In this document: positions 6,969-13,996 of the stretch, piece after piece
Numbering within the stretch: the stretch's first letter is position 1
Layout: each line of letters opens with the position of its first letter
Assembly (NCBI RefSeq): GCF_002482975.1
Contig: NZ_DLHA01000028.1
Coordinates: 1 to 64,000, forward strand
DNA: 64,000 bases
Direction: 5' to 3'
Origin: Flavobacterium sp. UBA7680
GTDB taxonomy: Bacteria; Bacteroidota; Bacteroidia; Flavobacteriales; Flavobacteriaceae
Program-made: the position numbers and the translations under genes
The notes under the pieces: model-generated
The model's database searches: none
What the model was told of the DNA's origin: nothing
The model's input: the letters and a program-made list of their open reading frames with translations, nothing else

Positions 6969-8624
6969 ATGAATACAAAAATTACAAAACTTCTTTTTTC
7001 TATTCTCTTAACCGGAGTTGTAACTTCTCACGAGTTACAGGCTCAAACAGAATCAAAACCCAATATTATTTTGATTTTGGTTGACGATATGGGTTATTCA
7101 GATTTAGGAAATTATGGTTCAGAAATTAAAACACCAAATCTCGATAAGTTAGCTACAGAAGGTTTACGCTTACGCGAATTTTACAATAACTCGATTTGTG
7201 CGCCAACACGCGCTTCCCTCCTAACGGGACAATATCAGCATAAAGCCGGAGTTGGCTTTTTTGATGTCAATTTAGGTTTACCGGCTTATCAGGGTTATTT
7301 AAACAAAGAATCTTTGACTTTAGGAGAAGTTTTCCGTTCTGGCGGTTACAGCACCCTTTTATCAGGAAAATGGCATGTAGGATCAGAAGATCAGGCGCAA
7401 TGGCCAAACCAAAGAGGTTTTGATAAGTTTTACGGAATCTTAAAAGGAGCTTCGAATTATTTTGATACAAAACCGCTTCCTTTCGGGAAAACGCCTTATC
7501 CGGTAAAACTAATTCGTAATAACGAAGAACTACACCCAAAAGATGATTCGTATTATTTTACAGATGAAATTGGGAATAATGCTGTAACATTCTTAGACGA
7601 GCAAAACAAAGAAAATAAACCTTTCTTTTTATATCTCGCTTTTACTGCGCCACACTGGCCGCTACAGGCAAAACCTGTTGATATTGCTAAATACAGAGGG
7701 AAATTTGATGAAGGCTGGGATGTTTTAAGAGAAAAGAGAATCCAGAAACTAAAAGCCAGCGGGATTTTACCTGCCGATCAAACTATATCGCCAAGAGATC
7801 CTGAAGTTCCGGAATGGAATAAGTTAAGCTACGACGAAAAACAATTCTGGAAAGCTAAAATGGAAGTATATGCCGCAATGGTCGACAATATGGATCAAAA
7901 CGTTGGCAAAGTTCTGGACAAATTAAAAGCACTTAAAAAAGACAAAAACACGCTGATTGTTTTTATTTCAGATAATGGAGCTCAAGGCGGATTCAATACC
8001 TATAACCCGCTTGGAAGAGGTTTGGTTCGAAATGACGGACCAGTTGGAACTTCGGGTTCGTTTGATTATCAGGAGCAAAACTGGGCTTATTTATCGAATA
8101 CTCCACTTCAGCAATATAAAAATAATATGCACGAAGGCGGTTTTAGCTCTCCGTTTATTGCTTGGTTTCCATCCAAAATAAAAGCGGGCAGAATCGAAAA
8201 AGGAACCGGACATATTATTGACCTTGCTCCTACTTTCTACGAATTAGCCGGAATAGATTACCCAAAAGAATATAATGGTGTGACGACAAACGCTTTGGTT
8301 GGAAAAAGTTTGTTGCCTGTTTTATTTAATAATGTTTCACAGGTCGATAGAGGCGCACCATTATTTTGGGAAAGAGCTGGAAACAGAGCCGTTCGCGATG
8401 GAAAATGGAAATTGGTTTCGATTTATCCTTCTTACGAATGGGAATTGTATGATCTTGAAACGGATCGAGGTGAAACGACAAATGTTGCACAACAAAATCC
8501 GGGAATTGTAAACAAACTTTCGGCTTCTTATTTTGAATGGGCAGACAAAACCGGAGTGGTTGAATACAGCAAATTCAAACTAAAACCAGAAACAATGCCG
8601 GGCGGTGCGGCGTTGAAAAAATAA
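6969..8624 (+). CDS. Secreted arylsulfatase (Cys-type)
   Basis: 551 residues with an N-terminal signal peptide (about residues 1-25, ending LQAQ). The sulfatase signature is C77-A-P-T-R followed by ASLLTGQ, with C77 the formylglycine precursor. Other landmarks are LVDDMGYSDLG (metal ligands), GKWHVG, FTAPHWPLQ, FISDNGAQGG and the C-terminal WELYDLETDRGETTN. This is the arylsulfatase A-like (sulfatase S1) type. It is the first gene after the promoter at 6540 and lies upstream of cysE, so released sulfate could feed cysteine synthesis. The substrate is not identifiable. Confidence 0.94.
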   Translation: MNTKITKLLFSILLTGVVTSHELQAQTESKPNIILILVDDMGYSDLGNYGSEIKTPNLDKLATEGLRLREFYNNSICAPTRASLLTGQYQHKAGVGFFDVNLGLPAYQGYLNKESLTLGEVFRSGGYSTLLSGKWHVGSEDQAQWPNQRGFDKFYGILKGASNYFDTKPLPFGKTPYPVKLIRNNEELHPKDDSYYFTDEIGNNAVTFLDEQNKENKPFFLYLAFTAPHWPLQAKPVDIAKYRGKFDEGWDVLREKRIQKLKASGILPADQTISPRDPEVPEWNKLSYDEKQFWKAKMEVYAAMVDNMDQNVGKVLDKLKALKKDKNTLIVFISDNGAQGGFNTYNPLGRGLVRNDGPVGTSGSFDYQEQNWAYLSNTPLQQYKNNMHEGGFSSPFIAWFPSKIKAGRIEKGTGHIIDLAPTFYELAGIDYPKEYNGVTTNALVGKSLLPVLFNNVSQVDRGAPLFWERAGNRAVRDGKWKLVSIYPSYEWELYDLETDRGETTNVAQQNPGIVNKLSASYFEWADKTGVVEYSKFKLKPETMPGGAALKK

Positions 8625-8649
8625 AATTAGTTAAACTCGAAAAATATTT

Positions 8650-8795
8650 AAACACATAGAAACATAGATTTTTTATAAAACTGAAAAAAGATTTAAAAGA
8701 TAACAGGTTATCACACATAGCTATGTTTGTTAATGCAAGTGAAACGCCTTTATCCGCAATAAATTCTATGTCTCTATGAGTTTAAAAAATAAAAT
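8650..8795. repeat. Imperfect inverted repeat
   Basis: The gap between the sulfatase and cysE contains TTAAACACATAGAAACATAGA near 8650 and the inverted counterpart TCTATGTCTCTATGAGTTTAAA near 8765, so most of the 216-bp gap can fold back. I see no gene. This resembles other dispersed palindromes in the window and may also slow transcription into cysE. Confidence 0.55.
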
Positions 8796-8840
8796 GTGTT
8801 TAAAAATAAAATTATTTTCTAATCATAAAATCAAATCGAT

Positions 8841-9665
8841 ATGAATTCATTTTATCAGGAAATTGCAAGACAGCATCAGGAATTATTAATACTTCCTGAA
8901 AAGAAATTAATACATCAGTTTATAGATGAATTGTTTTCGATTTTATTTTCGAATACTTCGAAATCCTACGGTATTGTGGCGATTATTGAAAACAAATTTG
9001 ATGGATTAGAAAAACAATTTGACGAGCTGGTTTTAGACTTTGCTCCTAAAAATCAAAACACCAAACAGCAGACGGAAACCTTTTTTGAGGCTCTGCCTTA
9101 TTTACATAAAAAAGCATTGAATGATGCTCAAACCATTTTTGCAAAAGATCCTGCAGCCAAAACTTTAGAAGAAGTATTATATTCGTATCCAGGTTTTTTC
9201 GCTATTGCCGTTTACCGATTTTCTCATCAGCTTTGGAAGCAGGATTTAAAATTATTAGCCAGAACAATTTCAGAATATGCGCATATTAAAACGAGCATAG
9301 AAATTCATCCCGGAGCCAAAATTGGAAATGATTTTGCGATTGATCACGGCACGGGAATCGTAATTGGCGAAACTACTGTTATTGGCAATAATGTTCAAAT
9401 TTATCAAGGCGTTACGCTTGGTGCTTTGAGCGTTAAAAAAGAGGAAGCTTTTATCAAAAGGCATCCTACAATTGAAGATAATGTTATTATTTACGCCAAC
9501 AGCACAATTCTTGGCGGACAAACAACTGTAGGCAGAGATTCAATTATTGGAGGAAATGTGTGGCTGACGTATACAATACCTTCCAATTCGGTTGTTTACC
9601 ATAAAAATGAGATGAAGGTTAAGGACAATAATCCTTTTCCCGAACCCATTTTTTATTCGATTTAA
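8841..9665 (+). CDS. cysE: Serine O-acetyltransferase
   Basis: 274 residues. It transfers acetyl from acetyl-CoA to serine, giving O-acetylserine, the substrate of cysteine synthase. The N-terminal helical domain spans about 1-145; the left-handed beta-helix follows with hexapeptide repeats and the HGTGIVIGE active-site segment, then NNVQIYQGVTLGAL. The C-terminus ends in FYSI: a terminal isoleucine is the residue by which CysE docks into the CysK active site in well-studied enzymes, so complex formation is plausible. cysK follows 134 bases later. Confidence 0.92.
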   Translation: MNSFYQEIARQHQELLILPEKKLIHQFIDELFSILFSNTSKSYGIVAIIENKFDGLEKQFDELVLDFAPKNQNTKQQTETFFEALPYLHKKALNDAQTIFAKDPAAKTLEEVLYSYPGFFAIAVYRFSHQLWKQDLKLLARTISEYAHIKTSIEIHPGAKIGNDFAIDHGTGIVIGETTVIGNNVQIYQGVTLGALSVKKEEAFIKRHPTIEDNVIIYANSTILGGQTTVGRDSIIGGNVWLTYTIPSNSVVYHKNEMKVKDNNPFPEPIFYSI

Positions 9666-9700
9666 AATTGAGTGAATGTTTTTAACACATAAACCGTCTT

Positions 9701-9738
9701 GTAAACTTTGTCAAAGTTCAAAACTTTGACAAAGTTCT
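9701..9738. repeat. Palindromic repeat, CTTTGTCAAAGTT family
   Basis: AACTTTGTCAAAGTT and AACTTTGACAAAGTT flank a few bases, forming a near-perfect hairpin between cysE and cysK. It is the same element as 2821-2852. Confidence 0.65.
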
Positions 9739-9799
9739 GAGCAACAAAAGCCTGTGTTAGAAATTACTCAATACATTGAAGCATAAAAATATCAAACAC

Positions 9800-10720
9800 A
9801 TGAAATATCAGAACATTTTAGAAACCATTGGCAATACGCCGCACATTAAGCTCAACAAGCTTTTTAAAACCCACGAGGTATGGATTAAATTAGAAAAAGC
9901 AAATCCGGGATCGAGTATCAAAGACAGAATTGCACTGGCAATGATTGAAGATGCTGAAGCAAAAGGACTTTTAAATCCCGATTCTATTATTATTGAACCA
10001 ACATCTGGAAATACCGGAATCGGACTTTCACTGGTGGCAGCCGTAAAAGGTTACAAAGTAATTATTGTAATGCCGGAATCGATGAGCGTAGAACGCAGAA
10101 AAATCATTGAAGCTTACGGCGCTGAATATGTTTTGACACCGAGAGAAAAAGGAACTTCGGGAGCGGTTGAAAAAGCAAATGAATTGGCAGCAACAATTAA
10201 AAACTCTTTTCTGCCTTCGCAATTTACAAATCCTGCAAATGTTGCCGTTCACGAAAGAACGACAGCACAGGAAATTTTAGCCGATTTCCCAGACGGAATT
10301 GATTATCTAATTACCGGCGTTGGAACGGGCGGACATATTACCGGAGTTTCTAAAATATTAAAACAGCATTTTCCTAATTTAAAAACTATTGCGGTTGAGC
10401 CTGCACTTTCAACAGTTTTAAGCGGAGGAATTCCTGCTCCTCATCCTTTGCAGGGAATTGGTGCCGGATTTATTCCCGAAGTTTTTAACAGAGAATATAT
10501 AGATGAAATTGTGACTATTGAAAAAAATGATGCTTTTTCATTTGCAAAAAAATTAACGAAAGAAGAAGGAATTTTTGGAGGAATTTCGACTGGAGCAGCA
10601 TTGGCAGCGGTTTCTAAAAAATTAAAAAATATTCCCGAAGATGCCGTAATCCTGACTTTTAATTATGATACCGGAGAGCGTTATCTTTCTGTAGAAGAAT
10701 TATTCGATTTTTTCTCCTAA
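9800..10720 (+). CDS. cysK: Cysteine synthase (O-acetylserine sulfhydrylase)
   Basis: 306 residues from ATG 9800. A TTG at 9776 would add eight residues (KHKNIKH) not typical of the family, so the ATG is preferred. PLP-dependent fold type II enzyme making cysteine from O-acetylserine and sulfide. The PLP lysine is K41 in GSSIKDR; the TSGNTGIGLS loop binds substrate; GVGTGGHITGV is the phosphate loop. Downstream of cysE and 103 bases before the encapsulin shell gene. Its product, cysteine, is the substrate of the encapsulated desulfurase, which places it functionally upstream of the nanocompartment. Confidence 0.93.
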   Translation: MKYQNILETIGNTPHIKLNKLFKTHEVWIKLEKANPGSSIKDRIALAMIEDAEAKGLLNPDSIIIEPTSGNTGIGLSLVAAVKGYKVIIVMPESMSVERRKIIEAYGAEYVLTPREKGTSGAVEKANELAATIKNSFLPSQFTNPANVAVHERTTAQEILADFPDGIDYLITGVGTGGHITGVSKILKQHFPNLKTIAVEPALSTVLSGGIPAPHPLQGIGAGFIPEVFNREYIDEIVTIEKNDAFSFAKKLTKEEGIFGGISTGAALAAVSKKLKNIPEDAVILTFNYDTGERYLSVEELFDFFS

Positions 10721-10823
10721 AAAACAACGAATCAAAATCTTACAATAAAATAAAACCCGTAATTTTAAGAATTGAATCTTAGAATTGATTAAAATAAATA
10801 ATTAACCGAAAAACCTTAAAACT

Positions 10824-11744
10824 ATGGCAGAATTAGAAAAACAACAGACCGCATTAGGCGATGTTGCTGCAAGACAATTAGCAATTGCAACTCGTACCGT
10901 TCCTCAAATTGGAACCATTACTCCACGATGGTTAACGCATTTACTACATTGGGTTCCGGTAGAATCGGGTGTATTTCGTTTGAATAAAGTAAAAAATGCC
11001 AACCACATCGAAGTAGATTGTTCGGCACGTGATGAAAGAGTTTTACCAAACACTTTCGTAGATTATATCGATAATCCTAGAGAATACAATCTGGCTGCTG
11101 TACAAACAATTGTTGATGTACATACTCGTGTTTCTGATTTATACAGCAAACCATACAACCAGATTTCAGAACAGCTTCGTTTAGCTATCGAAACAATTAA
11201 AGAGCGTCAGGAAAGCGAATTAATCAATAATAAAGATTATGGATTATTAAGCAACGTTGCGCCGTCTCAAATTATAAAAACAAGAACGGGAGCACCAACT
11301 CCAGACGATTTAGATGAATTGTTGACAAAAGTGTGGAAAGAACCTGGATTTTTCCTTTTGCATCCATTAGCAATTGCAGCTTTTGGACGCGAATGTACAC
11401 GTCGAGGAGTTCCGCCGCCGACAACTTCTTTATTTGGATCACAATTTTTAACATGGAGAGGAATTCCGCTTATTCCTTCGGATAAATTACCAATCGTAAA
11501 AGGAAAATCAAAAATTATTCTTTTAAGAACAGGTGAAAGCCGTCAAGGTGTTATCGGATTAATTCAGCCAGGTTTACAAGGCGAACAATCTCCTGGATTA
11601 TCAGTTCGTTTTATGGGAATTAACGAAAGAGCCATTGCTTCTTATTTAGTATCTCTTTATTGTTCTTTGGCTATTTTGGTAGATGATGCTATTGCTGTTT
11701 TAGAAGATGTTGAAATAGGAAAGTATCATGAGTACAAATATTAA
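10824..11744 (+). CDS. Family 2A encapsulin nanocompartment shell protein (SrpI-like)
   Basis: 306 residues. The N-terminal stretch QQTALGDVAARQLAIATRT followed by PRWLTHLLHWVPVESG, and the late LLRTGESRQGVIGLIQPGLQGEQSPG segment, are those of SrpI-like proteins, the family 2A encapsulins. These adopt the HK97 phage capsid fold and assemble a closed shell. The length fits the type without a cyclic-nucleotide-binding insertion (2B has one). The end overlaps the cysteine desulfurase gene by 17 bp, the standard cargo arrangement for this subfamily. Predicted role: cytoplasmic shell around the desulfurase, holding or storing sulfur. Recognition is by recalled family sequence, without a search. 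Confidence 0.9.
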   Translation: MAELEKQQTALGDVAARQLAIATRTVPQIGTITPRWLTHLLHWVPVESGVFRLNKVKNANHIEVDCSARDERVLPNTFVDYIDNPREYNLAAVQTIVDVHTRVSDLYSKPYNQISEQLRLAIETIKERQESELINNKDYGLLSNVAPSQIIKTRTGAPTPDDLDELLTKVWKEPGFFLLHPLAIAAFGRECTRRGVPPPTTSLFGSQFLTWRGIPLIPSDKLPIVKGKSKIILLRTGESRQGVIGLIQPGLQGEQSPGLSVRFMGINERAIASYLVSLYCSLAILVDDAIAVLEDVEIGKYHEYKY

Positions 11745-13659
11745 CAGCAACGGTTTACCAAACATCGACGATTTGCAAAATTTAGCAAACGAGTTGTTTA
11801 AAGCTTTACCGAATGAATTTCCAAAAGAAATCTCATTAAGTCCGGATAAAGCCGAACACCCGCGCGCGACAAAGATTGCAGAAACGATTTTGCACGCCGG
11901 AAACGTTGATCAGTTTGGTCAGCTTCCTGTGGCAAGTCCGTCGAGTACGCCGCCAGCTCCGCCTGCATTTAGCGGATTTGGAGCTTCTCCATCTGTAATA
12001 AATTACGGAAATGGAGCTTCAGCTTTGTACCCAAATGCCGGGGCAGGATTTGATCCGCAAAACAGAAATTCATCTTCAGGAGTTCAGGAAAACCATGATT
12101 TAAATATCAATGATCCACACACCGGATTTCATGATGTTAATTTAAAAAATGGAAATGCGCCGCAGCTGAATGAAGAAAGTCTTTTTTCGGGGTTTTCTTT
12201 GAACCATCAATATCTGCCATTTCAAACAGAGAATTCTTCTTTTGAGATTGAATTACAAGCTGCTTTGGCAACTGTTGATACACAGTTTAAGAAACGTGAA
12301 GGTTTTCCGTTAAACGGAAATGAAACAACAAATTCATACTATTTTTTAGATCAGAATCCTTTTGCTTTTGATAAAAGAAGTACGGATATCATTGTTGGAA
12401 ATTCATTCGAACATAAAGAAATTAATCTTTTTAAAGGACATCATTTTGATGCCGCTTTAGTAAAAAAGGATTTTCCAATTCTAAGAGAAACCGTAAACGG
12501 AAAACCATTAGTTTGGTTTGATAATGCGGCAACAACTCAGAAACCACAATCGGTAATTGATAGAATTGCGTATTTCTACGAACATGAAAACTCAAATATT
12601 CACCGTGCGGCACATGAATTGGCAGCTCGTGCATCAGACGCTTATGAAGCCGCTCGAGAAAAAGTAAAAGCTTTTTTGAATGCTTCTTCTGTAAACGAAA
12701 TTGTTTTTGTGAGAGGCGCAACCGAAGGAATAAATCTGGTGGCTTCAACTTGGGGCGAACAGAATTTAAATTCGGGAGATGAAATTATTGTGAGTAATCT
12801 GGAGCATCATGCGAATATTGTTCCGTGGAAAAGGCTTGCAGATAAAAAAGGTTTGAAATTAAGAGTAATTCCTGTTGATGACGATGGTCAGATTCTGCTT
12901 GATGAATATGCAAAACTGCTGAATTCTAAAACACGTTTGGTTTCTTTTACACAAGTTTCAAATGCATTAGGAACGGTAACTCCGGCGAAAAAAATAGTTG
13001 AAATGGCACACGCTGCCGGAGCAAAAGTTTTAATCGACGGCGCACAATCTGTTTCACATATGAAAGTTGATGTACAGCATTTAAATCCGGATTGGCTGGT
13101 TTTCTCAGGACATAAATTATTTGGTCCAACGGGAATTGGAGCTTTATACGGAAAAGAAGATTTACTTAACGAAATGCAGCCTTATCAATCTGGCGGAAAC
13201 ATGATTCAGGACGTAACTTTTGAGGAAATAAAATACCACAAAGCTCCGAATCGTTTTGAAGCCGGAACCGGAAACATTGCCGACGCCATTGGTCTTGGCG
13301 CAGCAATCGATTATGTAACCAAATTAGGAATTGAAGCTATTGGTCAATACGAGCATTATTTATTAGAATATGCGACAAGACTTTTAAAAGAAATTCCGGG
13401 TGTACGATTGATTGGAACTGCAAAAGATAAAGCCAGTGTATTGTCTTTTAATTTACAAGGCTATTCAAACGATCAGGTTGGACAGGCTTTAAACAAAAAA
13501 GGCGTTGCGGTAAGAACCGGACATCATTGTGCACAGCCTATTTTACGCAGAATGGGAGTTGAAACAACTGTTCGTCCTTCATTAGCATTTTATAATACAA
13601 CCGAAGATGTCGATACTTTTATTAAAACCGTTTGGGAGCTTAAAAAAGTTAGATTCTAA
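11728..13659 (+). CDS. Encapsulin cargo: cysteine desulfurase with long disordered N-terminal domain
   Basis: 643 residues. Residues 1 to about 240 are low-complexity and rich in Pro, Ser, Asn and Gly, with short hydrophobic islands (DDLQNLANELFKALPNEFP, PAPPAFSGFGASPS, NSYYFLDQNPFAFD). This is the cargo-loading region typical of desulfurases held in family 2A encapsulins. The catalytic domain (about 243-643) is a SufS-like group II enzyme: PLP lysine K463 in FSGHK, catalytic C601 in RTGHHCAQP, and FDNAATTQKP at its start. It converts cysteine to alanine plus enzyme-bound persulfide. The 17-bp overlap with the shell gene implies translational coupling. Ordinary SufS is about 400 residues, so the extension is real and specific. 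Confidence 0.93.
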   Translation: MSTNINSNGLPNIDDLQNLANELFKALPNEFPKEISLSPDKAEHPRATKIAETILHAGNVDQFGQLPVASPSSTPPAPPAFSGFGASPSVINYGNGASALYPNAGAGFDPQNRNSSSGVQENHDLNINDPHTGFHDVNLKNGNAPQLNEESLFSGFSLNHQYLPFQTENSSFEIELQAALATVDTQFKKREGFPLNGNETTNSYYFLDQNPFAFDKRSTDIIVGNSFEHKEINLFKGHHFDAALVKKDFPILRETVNGKPLVWFDNAATTQKPQSVIDRIAYFYEHENSNIHRAAHELAARASDAYEAAREKVKAFLNASSVNEIVFVRGATEGINLVASTWGEQNLNSGDEIIVSNLEHHANIVPWKRLADKKGLKLRVIPVDDDGQILLDEYAKLLNSKTRLVSFTQVSNALGTVTPAKKIVEMAHAAGAKVLIDGAQSVSHMKVDVQHLNPDWLVFSGHKLFGPTGIGALYGKEDLLNEMQPYQSGGNMIQDVTFEEIKYHKAPNRFEAGTGNIADAIGLGAAIDYVTKLGIEAIGQYEHYLLEYATRLLKEIPGVRLIGTAKDKASVLSFNLQGYSNDQVGQALNKKGVAVRTGHHCAQPILRRMGVETTVRPSLAFYNTTEDVDTFIKTVWELKKVRF

Positions 13660-13666
13660 AAAAATA

Positions 13667-13693
13667 GAGAGAATGTATTTGATACATTCTCTC
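13667..13693. terminator. Perfect hairpin just after the desulfurase gene
   Basis: GAGAGAATGTA and TACATTCTCTC form an 11-bp stem with loop TTTGA, 7 bases after the stop. It is followed by A-rich rather than T-rich sequence on the + strand, so on its own it is a weak terminator. It may protect the 3' end of the transcript. Confidence 0.5.
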
Positions 13694-13739
13694 AAAAAAG
13701 ATAATTGCTTTTTTTGATATTTTAAGTAATTATACCCTG

Positions 13740-13771
13740 AAAGCGATTGTTTTATAACAGTCGCTTTTTTT
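13740..13771 (+). terminator. Intrinsic terminator of the encapsulin operon
   Basis: AAAGCGATTGTT pairs with AACAGTCGCTTT (one G-U) around TTAT and runs into a seven-T tract. It ends the sulfur/encapsulin run before the SusC gene. The remaining 13772-13996 is AT-rich leader or promoter sequence, with GATATTTG near 13971 one base off the TAnnTTTG element, and no gene. Confidence 0.8.
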
Positions 13772-13996
13772 ATTAAAACTACGTTTTTTGGCGCTAAAAA
13801 AACAGCATTTTTTTTAACGAAAATATTCTGCCTTACATTTTTATCAAAAAATCAAACAATTTTCATCAAAAACCAACAAACACGTATAGAAAAGTTATCA
13901 ATATCACAAAACTGGTTATAATTGTTATTTTTAATGTTAAATTATCATTAAAAATTAACATTAAATTAGGATATTTGAGAGACTAATTTAAACGAA

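Noticed and set aside
9776..9799. TTG start for cysK
   Set aside because: Adds eight lysine/histidine-rich residues absent from the family; ATG 9800 gives the normal N-terminus.
13667..13693. Main terminator of the encapsulin operon
   Set aside because: Good stem but no T-run on the + strand; the hairpin at 13740-13771 fits better.
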